Source of the DNA: Gaoshiqia sp050178015
Lineage (GTDB): Bacteria > Bacteroidota > Bacteroidia > Bacteroidales > Prolixibacteraceae
DNA: 64,000 nt
Direction: 5' to 3'
NCBI GenBank assembly: GCA_050178015.1
Contig: JBFXGM010000002.1
Coordinates: forward strand, 1-64,000
Positions 23,921 through 32,285 of the stretch are shown piece by piece (the first letter of the stretch is position 1; each line of letters opens with the position of its first letter). The translations under genes and the position numbers were made by a program. The notes under the pieces were generated by a model. It had not been told where the DNA came from. It searched no databases and worked only from the letters and a program-made list of their open reading frames with translations.

Positions 23921-26900
23921 TTGATGTATATTAAACTGGTGATTCATAATTCGCAAATGATAATTGCATTTAGCCAAATTATCCCTAAGCCACCATTAAG
24001 GATGGTATTTTTAGTTTTGATCTTTCTTTTTACATCAAAACTAACCAAAGCTTTGAGTGTCACAGGCCGAGTTATTGACCAAACGGGTAGCCCAATAGAG
24101 GGATTAGTCGTGAAACTACCGAATTTAAATCTGACTGACACAACCGACCAAGATGGCTATTTTAGACTGATAGATGATCCAAATACTGGCATCTACTCAG
24201 AGAATAAAATGCCTGAACACTCGATAAAATTACTTGGCTCCCGACTATATTTTTCTGTCAATCACATAAAGATGCAGGTTAAAATCGAAATGTTTGACCT
24301 GATGGGACGACTTCGGGCTGTAGTTTTCAATGGAGAAAAGAATCCAGGGCAGTATGAGATTGATATTAATCCACTGGTTAACTGCAAAGTAATAATTCTG
24401 AAAGTTAGTATTGGAAATAAAACTAGGAGTTTCAATATTTTCCAAAATCTCATTTCTACAGGAACGAAAACATCAAGTGATATCAAGCGAACATCAGCCG
24501 AGGAGCAAATTACAGATTCACTTCAAATTATTTACTCCGACAAGATCGTTTTTACGACAATCATAAACCTTCAAGAAATGCCAGTTGTGATTCCCGACAT
24601 AAATTTGATACACTTTTCCATTTCTGGTTCAATTCAAGTCCCTTTAGCTAACAGTGCCCAAATTCGAAGCATAACTGATTTATATCCACCAGACAATCAA
24701 ACCCCTAGACCGATTCAACTTCCCGACACTACCGATCTATCTTTAGCTGGATTGAATTTCTATGGAAATCTATTTTTCCCAATGTCCACAAACATGGACT
24801 CATGTTCAATTTATGCAGAAATACTTAATGATAAAGGACAATGTACAGGGATAAGCCCATTGAATATTATTTCGACCAATGCAGTTCAAGTGACTGTCCC
24901 CTCTTTTCATCCCGAAAACAATATCCCCAAAGTATCAGCAGGCAATGATACCACAATTAGTATATACGATGTTGTTACCCTCCGAGGCACTGGAATAAGC
25001 GAGAGTATAAGTAAAATCAACTTATTGGAATGGAGCATAGGCGGTGGAGCCTTCACCTCCAATGCTGATGGCGATTCTACCTACCAAGTACCCGGGACTC
25101 CTGGCGATGTCCTTTGCATTTTCCGGGCGACAAATGACATGGGCAATACAGCTATAGATACACTTATTGTTCATGTGATTACAGACCTTCCCACAGCCAA
25201 ATTAACATCCCCGAATTCAGTTGTTATAGACAGTTCCTATACTGTAAGTTTTGCAAGTAGCAGCTCTGGCGATTTCGGTAGTATTGCATTATACGAACTA
25301 AGCATAGGCACCTTTAATGACTTCTCCTTGATTTCGGGAAAGGATACTGTGTTAACCGCACCTTCAACGATTAAAAGTGACTTCCCCCTTGTACTTAAGG
25401 TCACCGATGATGACGGCAACACAAGTTTAGATACTCTCTACATTCAGATAATAAATTGGTGGGACACAGGAGATCTAAACGCTTTTGACTGGCGAGACGC
25501 GATAATCTATCACATCCTTATCGATCGGTTTTCTGACGGCGATGGGTTAAGTGATCCTTTGCCTGGTGCTGCTGGCGATAACGGATATGGTTGTAGCGCT
25601 CAATATGAGGGGGGCGATTTTTTGGGGATCATCAGCAAAATGGAATCTGGCTATTTTGAAACACTTGGAATGAATACGCTGCAAATCTCTCCTCCTGTGG
25701 ATAATCAGAATACTGTGGGTGCTCAGAACGACGATCATTTATACGCCCCTTTTCTCGGTTTTTGGCCCTCACCTGAAAACATAGATTATTCCAGCGGCAC
25801 TCCTTCCCCGACTCCTCAGCTGGAAAGCCGGTTCGGAACCGCTTTGCAATTCACCAACATGATTAATGCCGTGCATGGAGTAACTGCATTGAACGGTCAT
25901 TCGATGAAGCTTATTATGGATTACACCATGAACCATGTGTCCATATACAGCGGTCTTTACCAAACAAAAGCAAGCCAATGGTTTATTTCAGGAAATCCTG
26001 TTTGTGGTATCGACATCTGGTGGGATTCACCAGATGTCGTTTATTGTAGTCTGACCGATTATCTACCGGCTTTCAACTTTGATGTGCCGGAAGCCCGGAA
26101 CTGGTCACATGATGACGCTGTCTGGTGGGCAAACTACGCAGAAGCGGACGGTCTTATGCTTGATGCAGTCAATATGGTGACTGAGTCTTGGCTCACCGAG
26201 ATGCGCACCAAGTTGACTTCTAGCTTTCCTTCTCCAGCAGGTGGGCGTTTTCTCATCTATAGCAATCTATATACTATGGATGAAACCTTACGTCTTGCCG
26301 CTTACATCGATCCGGTCACAAAACTAGACGGCCAAATTGATCTTCCAAACCGAAAGCGGCTGATAGAAACCCTGTTTACCGGCCACATGGGCATGAAAGA
26401 TCTGGCAAACTGGATGGATGTCTGTGATACCATCTATGGGGAGAAAGCGCTAATGATAAAAACAATAGGGACCATGAGCACACCCAGAGCAATCCACTAT
26501 GCCAATGGAGAATTGGATATATTTTCATGGACGTCGGGGTGGACTTCTATGTATCCACAACCTACTTCCTTTATCCCCTATGAGAGACTGGAGCTAGCCT
26601 ATGCTGTCATCTTTACCAATCCCGGAATTCCCATGATATATTATGGCGATGAAATCGGCCTTGCTGGTGGAGGAGCACCAGACAACCAGCGAATGCTGCC
26701 GGGAGAAGGATCATTAAATCCCTTTCAACAAAAATTGAAAGAAGGACTCGCCAAGTTAGCAGGAATTCGCAATCAACAAAAGAGCCTAACAAGAGGTTAC
26801 AGAACAACATTAAGCGCCGATAATGAAACTTGGGTATACCGCATGGGAGGATTAGCTGGCGTAGCTGCCGATATCATTATCGCTATCAATCGTTCCGATG

Positions 26901-27019
26901 GCCAGAAGAATGTGACCATACCCGAAGGCAGTTATAAAGACCTAATCAATAGTGGAGACCTATCTGGAGGTAACATTACATTAAACGCACGCAGCTATAT
27001 AATTTTAGAAGAACAATAA
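23921..27019 (+). CDS. Exported multidomain protein with GH13 alpha-amylase-like domain lacking most catalytic residues
   Basis: The frame encodes 1032 residues; the ATG for residue 28 (MVFLVLIFLFTSKLTKALS) gives a good signal peptide and is the most likely functional start region. Residues 46-100 resemble a carboxypeptidase regulatory-like domain (VTGRVIDQTGSPIEGLVVKL). Residues 335-510 hold two PKD/Ig-like segments, and about 523-1030 is a GH13-like barrel. Region I (DYTMNH, 667-672) is normal. Region II reads GLMLDAVNMV (744-753), keeping the nucleophile D748 but with Met for the usual Arg. The region III glutamate is absent (FLIYSNLYTM, 777-786), and region IV reads TMSTPR (851-856) in place of NHDxxR. 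It is therefore probably not an active amylase. Its base composition is AT-rich compared with neighbours, and degenerate direct repeats flank it, suggesting acquisition. Confidence 0.85.
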   Translation: MMYIKLVIHNSQMIIAFSQIIPKPPLRMVFLVLIFLFTSKLTKALSVTGRVIDQTGSPIEGLVVKLPNLNLTDTTDQDGYFRLIDDPNTGIYSENKMPEHSIKLLGSRLYFSVNHIKMQVKIEMFDLMGRLRAVVFNGEKNPGQYEIDINPLVNCKVIILKVSIGNKTRSFNIFQNLISTGTKTSSDIKRTSAEEQITDSLQIIYSDKIVFTTIINLQEMPVVIPDINLIHFSISGSIQVPLANSAQIRSITDLYPPDNQTPRPIQLPDTTDLSLAGLNFYGNLFFPMSTNMDSCSIYAEILNDKGQCTGISPLNIISTNAVQVTVPSFHPENNIPKVSAGNDTTISIYDVVTLRGTGISESISKINLLEWSIGGGAFTSNADGDSTYQVPGTPGDVLCIFRATNDMGNTAIDTLIVHVITDLPTAKLTSPNSVVIDSSYTVSFASSSSGDFGSIALYELSIGTFNDFSLISGKDTVLTAPSTIKSDFPLVLKVTDDDGNTSLDTLYIQIINWWDTGDLNAFDWRDAIIYHILIDRFSDGDGLSDPLPGAAGDNGYGCSAQYEGGDFLGIISKMESGYFETLGMNTLQISPPVDNQNTVGAQNDDHLYAPFLGFWPSPENIDYSSGTPSPTPQLESRFGTALQFTNMINAVHGVTALNGHSMKLIMDYTMNHVSIYSGLYQTKASQWFISGNPVCGIDIWWDSPDVVYCSLTDYLPAFNFDVPEARNWSHDDAVWWANYAEADGLMLDAVNMVTESWLTEMRTKLTSSFPSPAGGRFLIYSNLYTMDETLRLAAYIDPVTKLDGQIDLPNRKRLIETLFTGHMGMKDLANWMDVCDTIYGEKALMIKTIGTMSTPRAIHYANGELDIFSWTSGWTSMYPQPTSFIPYERLELAYAVIFTNPGIPMIYYGDEIGLAGGGAPDNQRMLPGEGSLNPFQQKLKEGLAKLAGIRNQQKSLTRGYRTTLSADNETWVYRMGGLAGVAADIIIAINRSDGQKNVTIPEGSYKDLINSGDLSGGNITLNARSYIILEEQ

Positions 27020-27026
27020 CAACAAC

Positions 27027-27071
27027 CCCGGCTCATCGCTATTTGCAGAACCGCCTTTCAACGCGGCTGGA
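27027..27071. repeat. Degenerate direct repeat C
   Basis: CCCGGCTCATCGCTATTTGC, then AGAACCGCCTTTCAACGCGG and CTGGA. It starts 8 bases after the GH13-like stop codon and pairs with copy B upstream of that gene. Confidence 0.65.
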
Positions 27072-27222
27072 TTCCATCCTCTCTTTGTCGTTAAAAACGA
27101 CCACCAGCGTCCCCTCATAACCGCTCCGCTACGACCAGGAGCGGGCAGTGAAGTAGAGGTGGACATTCTCTGTGTAAAAAACAGAAAAATGCTCATCTGC
27201 CAGGAATCGACCCGACTTAAGG

Positions 27223-27253
27223 GTTGTATTCTGCTGAAGGCTGTGTAACTTTG
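27223..27253 (+). promoter_or_regulatory. Promoter of the toxin-antitoxin module
   Basis: GTTG at 27223-27226, a 19-base spacer, then TAACTTTG at 27246-27253, a full match to TAnnTTTG. The start codon of the antitoxin is 87 bases downstream. Confidence 0.65.
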
Positions 27254-27258
27254 CTATT

Positions 27259-27288
27259 CACAAACATCCAAACGATTGATTGTTTGTG
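27259..27288. promoter_or_regulatory. Possible operator of the toxin-antitoxin module
   Basis: CACAAACA (27259-27266) and TGTTTGTG (27281-27288) are perfect inverted repeats 22 bases apart, just after the -7 box. This is the usual place for autoregulation by an antitoxin-toxin complex. Binding itself is inference. Confidence 0.55.
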
Positions 27289-27340
27289 GAATTGATTGAA
27301 TGATGCAGAATGAAATTTTCAACCAGAAAAAAGCTGAGCT

Positions 27341-27538
27341 ATGACACAGGAGAATTTTGTTACCGATAAAAACGGACGAAAAATAGCCGTTCAAATCCCC
27401 CTTAAGACCTATCAAAAATTACTGGCCGATTCTGAGGAATTGGAAGACATCAAAGAATATCGTAAGGCCAAAAAACACAAAGGAAACCCAATCCCATTCG
27501 ACCAGGCATTCCGGGAAATTGAAGATGAAAAACAATGA
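27341..27538 (+). CDS. RelB/Phd-like antitoxin
   Basis: A 65-residue protein. The N-terminus (FVTDKNGRKIAVQIPLKTYQ) is beta-rich and fits an antitoxin DNA-binding region, and the C-terminus (EELEDIKEYRKAKKHKGNPI..AFREIEDEKQ) is charged and likely unstructured until bound to toxin. The stop overlaps the toxin start by four bases (ATGA), as is usual for type II modules. The antitoxin call rests mainly on context and size. It should neutralise the toxin encoded next and repress the shared promoter. Confidence 0.8.
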   Translation: MTQENFVTDKNGRKIAVQIPLKTYQKLLADSEELEDIKEYRKAKKHKGNPIPFDQAFREIEDEKQ

Positions 27539-27789
27539 AATATACCATTTTCATTGAGCGTCATGCCCAAAAGCAACTGATGAAGTTAGACAGAAAGGTA
27601 ATTCCTGCACTAAAAAAGGCCATTGCCGAACTAGCAGAGAATCCGAGACCACCAGGCTACATCAAACTCAAAGGAGAAGATGCTTACCGCATCCGGGCCG
27701 GAAAATACAGGATCATTTATGAGATTGATGACGACAAAATTATTGTAATTGTTGTGGCTGTCGGACATCGAAAAGACATCTACAAATAA
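27535..27789 (+). CDS. RelE/ParE-superfamily toxin
   Basis: An 84-residue toxin with the full RelE-fold pattern: MKYTIFIERHAQKQLMKL, a helical pair with 'ALKKAIAELAENPRPPGYIKL' and the C-terminal strands 'AYRIRAGKYRIIYEIDDDKIIVIVVAVGHRKDIYK'. The conserved R-x-G-x-Y-R core and the terminal HRKDIY are typical. RelE members cleave ribosome-bound mRNA, while ParE members act on gyrase; this sequence looks closer to RelE. Both genes of the pair appear intact. Confidence 0.93.
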   Translation: MKYTIFIERHAQKQLMKLDRKVIPALKKAIAELAENPRPPGYIKLKGEDAYRIRAGKYRIIYEIDDDKIIVIVVAVGHRKDIYK

Positions 27790-27822
27790 GCAGGCACATT
27801 CCGTTCTGCAGTGTGTCGCCAT

Positions 27823-27855
27823 AAGAAAAGGCTGTATCATTTGATGAAACAGCCT
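27823..27855 (-). terminator. Terminator of the cytochrome bd operon
   Basis: On the minus strand, AGGCTGT (27855-27849) pairs with ACAGCCT (27835-27829), extended by TCAT/ATGA across one mismatch. It is followed by TTTTCTT. It lies 25 bases after the CydX-like stop codon. Confidence 0.8.
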
Positions 27856-27879
27856 CTTCCGGATCGTTAAAAACTATAA

Positions 27880-27999
27880 CTACTCTTCGATCTTCTCAAA
27901 TACATCGTTGTATTTGTTCATCACGTATTTTACCAGGTACCACGACAGCACGACAAGTGCGGGCCAGGTGAGAAACAGCAGGATGGATGTCCAGTACAT
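27880..27999 (-). CDS. cydX: CydX-like small subunit of cytochrome bd oxidase (39 aa)
   Basis: A short frame that standard length filters miss: MYWTSILLFLTWPALVVLSW then YLVKYVMNKYNDVFEKIEE. It has one membrane helix (residues 5-25) and a charged C-terminal tail. Position (directly after cydB, 24 bases from its stop), size (E. coli CydX has 37 residues) and the N-terminal Tyr-Trp all fit the small subunit that stabilises the heme d site. The likely terminator follows immediately. The sequence is divergent from the proteobacterial protein, so the name rests mainly on context. Confidence 0.75.
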   Translation of the reverse strand: MYWTSILLFLTWPALVVLSWYLVKYVMNKYNDVFEKIEE

Positions 28000-28023
28000 A
28001 TTGTTTGTTTTTTCGGTTAATCA

Positions 28024-29154
28024 TTAATATACATGCGATTCTTCGCTCATTTCTTTGGCGTCGATCTTTTTCGTGTTCATGGCGCGCCAGAACCACCAGA
28101 TGTAGGCGATGACAAAAGGCACAAACAACGACACGTAGCTCATGGCCGTAAGCGTGAAGTGGCTGGACGAAGCGGTTTCGATCGTTAGCGACGATTGCAG
28201 ATCGTAGTTTGACGGGTAGAAAGCCGTATGGTTAAAACCGGCCAGCAGGAACAACATCCACACCACGAGCACGGTGCCACCCCCGGCAAACCAAATGCCT
28301 TTTGAGCTACCTTTGAGCAGCGGCAGGGCAATGCCCCACAGCACACCAACCACGCCAACCAGCAACAGCACAGTAAGCAATGGCATGGCAATCAGGTTGT
28401 GCAGGTATTTGTACTTTTCCATAAACACGTTTCCGGTAGCCGGGTCGTACGCGAAACCTTCTTTCAGCAACAACCAGATCAGGAAATAGAGGAAGAAAAC
28501 CAAAAACGGGACGGCGTTGTAAAGCACTTGCTTTTTGGAGCGGGCCAGCACGTTTTCGTCGTCCACCGAATTGATGAAGTAAAGGGCGCCCAGGATGCGG
28601 GCCAGGAAGAACACCGACAGCCCCAGGGCCACGTTGTGGAAGGTGAGCACGGCTTCGAGTCCGCGGAACGGGGTTTGCCAGAGCACATTGTTCATGTCGT
28701 TGAGGCTGAACATGGCGCCGTTGAAGAACGTGCCCACGGCCGTTCCCACCAGGATGGTGCCGAAAGCGCCGTTCAGGATCAGAAAGATTTCGTAAGTTTT
28801 TGCGCCCAGCAGGTTGTCGGGCTTTTTACGGTACTCGTACGAAACGGCCTGAATAACAAAGAAGAACAGGATGGCCATCCACACCCAGTAGGCCCCGCCA
28901 AACGACGTGGCGTAAAACAACGGGAAGGAGGCAAAAAAGGCGCCGCCAAAAGTAACCAGGGTCGTGAAGGTAAATTCCCATTTGCGGCCCAGGGTATTCA
29001 CCAGCATGGTGCGTTCGGTTTCGGTTTTTCCGATGGTGTAGATCAGGGTTTGCCCACCCTGCACAAAGGTCAGGAATACAAACAAAGCGCCCAGCAGCGA
29101 CACGATGATCCACCAATATTGTTGCAATGCCAGATGTGATAAACTTTCAAACAT
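28024..29154 (-). CDS. cydB: Cytochrome bd ubiquinol oxidase subunit II
   Basis: The second large subunit of the quinol oxidase, in the inner membrane, with no hemes of its own. At 376 residues with eight or nine membrane helices it has the usual length. Typical features are the N-terminal 'LQQYWWIIVSLLGALFVFLTFVQGGQTL', 'FFASFPLFYATSFGGAYWVW' and 'VSYEYRKK'. The start codon overlaps the cydA stop (TAATG). Cytochrome bd has high oxygen affinity, so this operon probably serves microaerobic growth, alongside the caa3 oxidase encoded in the opposite direction. Confidence 0.95.
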   Translation of the reverse strand: MFESLSHLALQQYWWIIVSLLGALFVFLTFVQGGQTLIYTIGKTETERTMLVNTLGRKWEFTFTTLVTFGGAFFASFPLFYATSFGGAYWVWMAILFFFVIQAVSYEYRKKPDNLLGAKTYEIFLILNGAFGTILVGTAVGTFFNGAMFSLNDMNNVLWQTPFRGLEAVLTFHNVALGLSVFFLARILGALYFINSVDDENVLARSKKQVLYNAVPFLVFFLYFLIWLLLKEGFAYDPATGNVFMEKYKYLHNLIAMPLLTVLLLVGVVGVLWGIALPLLKGSSKGIWFAGGGTVLVVWMLFLLAGFNHTAFYPSNYDLQSSLTIETASSSHFTLTAMSYVSLFVPFVIAYIWWFWRAMNTKKIDAKEMSEESHVY

Positions 29155-30728
29155 TAGTTGGTCCCTCCTTCATTAATTTTAGGCCCGATCTTAATTTGCC
29201 GGAGCATGATTTTAATTTCTGCGATCAGCAAGATGGTAAAGATGGCGGCAAACAGCCAGAATGTCACCTGTACGGCGCTGGTGCTTATTTTGGTTACAGC
29301 AGCCAGGGTTGGCATCAAATCCTGGATCACCCAGGGTTGGCGCCCTACTTCGGCCACAATCCATCCGGCCTGCGACGCGATGTAAGCCATCGGGATGGTC
29401 CAAATGGCCAGTCGCAAAAAGCCCCGCCGACGATCGAGTGTTCCCTTCACCACAAACCAAAAGGCCAGGATGAAAAACAAGATGAAGTACATACCCAGCC
29501 CAACCATCAGGTGAAAACTGTAGAACGAAAGCGCCACATTGGGAATGAGCATATTGGGATCGGAAATGTAACCGTAACCAAAATACTTGAAGTAATTTTC
29601 CTGAAAGTCGGGGCTGATAAATTCGGCTTTCAGGCTGGTAGCCAAGGCTTCATCGCCCGACTTTTTCGCTTCCTTAAACTCCTTAAGTTTCTCGATGGCA
29701 ACCCGTCCGCGTTCCATTTTCTCGGTGGCCGCCATGATGCCGTACTTTTCGTTCCCCCGGATCAGGTCGTTCACTCCCGGAACAAAGGCGTTCCAGTCCA
29801 TGTAAGCCATGTACGAAAGCACATTGGGAATTTCAATTTTCATATTGAAGTCCATCAGGTTTTCGTTGGACGGGTCAGTATCAGTTGTTGACATTACGCC
29901 AAGCGCTATTAACCCTGCGCCTTCGCTACCGTTGTACAAACCTTCGAAAGCGGCAAATTTCATGGGTTGGTTTTGGGCCACATTACGGGCCGAGCTGTCG
30001 CCGGTAAAAACCAGGTAAATCGACGAAACAAACCCAAAAACAGCAGCAATAGCAATGCTCTTCCGTGCAAACACGATTTCGCGCCTTTTCAGCAAAAACC
30101 AGGCGGATATGCCGATTACAAAAATGGCGGCCAGCACAAAACCCGATGAGGTGGTGTGCAGAAACTTGTCAACCGCCATGGGCGAGAACAGTACATCCCA
30201 GAAGCTCACCATCTCGTTGCGGGCTGTTTCTGGGTTGAACTGCATGCCCACGGGCATTTGCATCCAGGCGTTGGCCACCAAAATCCACAAGGCCGACAGG
30301 TTGGCGCCAATAGCCGTCAGCCAGGTAGCCAGCAAGTGTACTTTTTTGCTCACCTTGTTCCAGCCAAAAAACATAATAGCAATGAAGGTCGATTCCATGA
30401 AAAAAGCCAAAATACCTTCGATAGCCAGCGGAGCACCGAAAATATCGCCTACAAACCACGAATAGTTCGACCAGTTGGTACCAAACTCAAATTCGAGGAT
30501 AATGCCGGTAGCAACCCCAATGGCGAAGTTGATGCCAAACAGGGTCATCCAGAACTTGGTGATTTTCTTCCACTCCGGGTTGCCGGTTTTGACATAGATG
30601 GTTTCCATGAACGCGATGATGAAGGTGATCCCCAAAGTCAGCGGCACGAAAATCCAGTGATACATGGCCGTCAGGGCAAACTGCGCCCTCGACCAGTTTA
30701 CTAAGGATAAGTCGATTGATTCTAACAT
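29154..30728 (-). CDS. cydA: Cytochrome bd ubiquinol oxidase subunit I
   Basis: The heme-binding subunit that oxidises quinol and reduces oxygen to water. It has 524 residues, with 'RAQFALTAMYHWIFVPLTLG' at 14-33 (H24 is the heme ligand matching H19 in E. coli) and the signature 'VGRQPWVIQDLMPT' near the C-terminus. A moderate Q-loop lies between the sixth and seventh helices, with the charged stretch 'MERGRVAIEKLKEFKEAKKS'. It follows the DUF4492 gene by seven bases and overlaps cydB by one base. Confidence 0.97.
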   Translation of the reverse strand: MLESIDLSLVNWSRAQFALTAMYHWIFVPLTLGITFIIAFMETIYVKTGNPEWKKITKFWMTLFGINFAIGVATGIILEFEFGTNWSNYSWFVGDIFGAPLAIEGILAFFMESTFIAIMFFGWNKVSKKVHLLATWLTAIGANLSALWILVANAWMQMPVGMQFNPETARNEMVSFWDVLFSPMAVDKFLHTTSSGFVLAAIFVIGISAWFLLKRREIVFARKSIAIAAVFGFVSSIYLVFTGDSSARNVAQNQPMKFAAFEGLYNGSEGAGLIALGVMSTTDTDPSNENLMDFNMKIEIPNVLSYMAYMDWNAFVPGVNDLIRGNEKYGIMAATEKMERGRVAIEKLKEFKEAKKSGDEALATSLKAEFISPDFQENYFKYFGYGYISDPNMLIPNVALSFYSFHLMVGLGMYFILFFILAFWFVVKGTLDRRRGFLRLAIWTIPMAYIASQAGWIVAEVGRQPWVIQDLMPTLAAVTKISTSAVQVTFWLFAAIFTILLIAEIKIMLRQIKIGPKINEGGTN

Positions 30729-30735
30729 GAATTTT

Positions 30736-30960
30736 TTATTTAGTGTTTGTCAAATTATCCAAAACGTGTTCACTGCGTTGTTCATCTGTCTCAAAGTTTG
30801 TTTTCAGGAAGTTTGGGAAGAAAAACAGCTTCAGCACAAAAAACATGATAAACAGCTTCACCAAAATCACAATCCAGACTTGCTTTCCCCATCCGCTCAT
30901 ATTCCGGAAACCTTCCAAATAAAAACGTCCGATCCGAACAAAAACATTTTGCTTCATCAT
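30736..30960 (-). CDS. DUF4492 family protein, first gene of the cytochrome bd operon
   Basis: A 74-residue protein with one membrane helix (VWIVILVKLFIMFFVLKLFFF, about 28-48), an N-terminal 'RIGRFYLEGFRNMSGWGKQ' and a charged tail. DUF4492 proteins are regularly found beside cydAB in Bacteroidota, which makes a role in assembly or stability of the oxidase likely, though this is not proven. The second methionine (30957) may be the true start. No -7 box was clear upstream. Confidence 0.88.
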   Translation of the reverse strand: MMKQNVFVRIGRFYLEGFRNMSGWGKQVWIVILVKLFIMFFVLKLFFFPNFLKTNFETDEQRSEHVLDNLTNTK

Positions 30961-31468
30961 CCTACCTTTTTCGTGTCAATTGGAACAGAAACAATCATTC
31001 TGCAACATTGTTGAATGCCCGCAAATAGCGGACTTTTAAACCTTTTTTTCGGTTTCCGCATTAATAAGCTGAATAAAAAAACCTTAAGCCAGTTTCAACT
31101 AAAAAAAGAATTGAAAAAAAATTACACTTTTTTGGCGAATAATATTTCCGCCGCTGTAAAATTGATCAAAAGATAGGCAAAAGCCACCTGAAAATGAAGT
31201 AAGCAGAGGGGTATTTTACAACACCCGCAATACGCTTTCCTTCAAATGGCTGGCAGGTTAAAATTCCCGTGATGTTCAATTTGGCAACTATTCAATTTCC
31301 TGGTTCTCCAATTTTTCATTATTACACAGGCTTGGTTTCGCCCAACGCTTCAGCGTCACCCTATAAAATTAACCGGTTTATTAGTTTTTTTAAACATTCC
31401 GTACAGCTTGGCGGTTTCTTACTAAAAATTAACAGCCGGTTACTCAGTTGAATCATAATAAAACCAAT
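30961..31468. other. Divergent regulatory region between the two oxidase operons
   Basis: About 500 bases separate the cyd operon from the caa3 operon. It should hold both promoters, but I found no full TAnnTTTG box on either strand. A TTGATCAA palindrome lies near 31161. A 60-codon frame at 31269-31451 is not protein-like. Confidence 0.5.
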
Positions 31469-32278
31469 ATGACTAAAGTTTTTCGGCAGTTTCCTAACTT
31501 ACTGCTCGTGCTGCTGGCAATAGCCCCGGCTATCACTACCAGAGGCCAGTCTTCGGTAGTGGACGACCGGACAACGTCTCCGGAAATAGGCGTGATTGAA
31601 CACCTGGATGAATACCTGCCTGACGGCATCCGTTTGGTGGGGGAAGATTCGGTGAGCGTACAGCTGACCGATTTGATCGACAAGCCCACCGTCTTGAATT
31701 TTGTGTATTACCGTTGTCCCGGCATTTGCAGCCCGCTGATGGAAGGCCTGGCCGAGGTGATGGACAAATCGGACCTGAAACCGGGCATCGATTACCAGGT
31801 GCTCACGATTAGTTTCGACCCTTCGGAAACGCTGGACCTGGCACTTCGAAAAAAGTCAAATTACCTCAACTTGGTCAATCGAAAAGATGAAATTGCACAG
31901 GGCTGGAAGTTTTTCATTTCCGACAGCGCCAGCATTGCCACCGCCACCAACGCGGTTGGCTTCAAGTACAAAAAGATCGGCAATGATTTTCAACATGCCG
32001 CGTCGGTGATGATCATCAGCCCCGACGGCAAAATTACCCGCTACCTGAATGGCTTGTACTTTTTGCCATTCGAATTTAAAATGGCCATCATCGAAGCCAA
32101 CAAGGGACAATCGGGTCCCACCATCAATAAAATAATGCAGTTCTGCTATTCCTACGACCCGGTTGGCCAAACCTACGTACTGAACGTAACAAAAATAACA
32201 GGAACGCTCATTTTATTCGTTGCCATGCTGTTTTTCCTGTACCTGATTTTTAAACCCAAGAGAAAAATAACAAACTGA
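31469..32278 (+). CDS. SCO1/SenC family copper chaperone for cytochrome c oxidase
   Basis: A thioredoxin-fold protein that delivers copper to the CuA site of subunit II. From the ATG at 31469 it has 269 residues; the longer frame to 31448 uses a TTG. A signal peptide (FPNLLLVLLAIAPAITTRGQ) is followed by the SCO domain with the copper ligands 'YRCPGICSPL' (CxxxC) and the later histidine in 'NDFQHAASVMI'. Unusually for short SCO proteins, a C-terminal membrane helix is present (GTLILFVAMLFFLYLIF). It is the first gene of the oxidase operon, eight bases before subunit I. Confidence 0.93.
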   Translation: MTKVFRQFPNLLLVLLAIAPAITTRGQSSVVDDRTTSPEIGVIEHLDEYLPDGIRLVGEDSVSVQLTDLIDKPTVLNFVYYRCPGICSPLMEGLAEVMDKSDLKPGIDYQVLTISFDPSETLDLALRKKSNYLNLVNRKDEIAQGWKFFISDSASIATATNAVGFKYKKIGNDFQHAASVMIISPDGKITRYLNGLYFLPFEFKMAIIEANKGQSGPTINKIMQFCYSYDPVGQTYVLNVTKITGTLILFVAMLFFLYLIFKPKRKITN

Positions 32279-32285
32279 TTACTTT

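Larger units (their letters stand above)
27020..27340. other. Intergenic region with direct repeat C and hairpins
   Basis: This 321-base gap holds repeat C, the hairpin GTCGTTAAAAACGAC (27087-27101), a CCGCTCC/GGAGCGG hairpin near 27122-27147, and the promoter and operator of the toxin-antitoxin module. No gene is supported. Confidence 0.55.

Noticed and set aside
23663..27071. Insertion sequence or composite transposon around the GH13-like gene
   Set aside because: No transposase gene and no terminal inverted repeats; the flanking repeats are direct and degenerate.
23663..27340. Integron cassettes (exported protein plus toxin-antitoxin between repeats)
   Set aside because: The repeats lack recognisable attC boxes (GTTRRRY and RYYYAAC in the right arrangement), and no integrase gene is present in the window.
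31269..31451. Open frame of 60 codons upstream of the SCO gene
   Set aside because: No domain or signal features, and it runs into the start region of the SCO gene in another frame.
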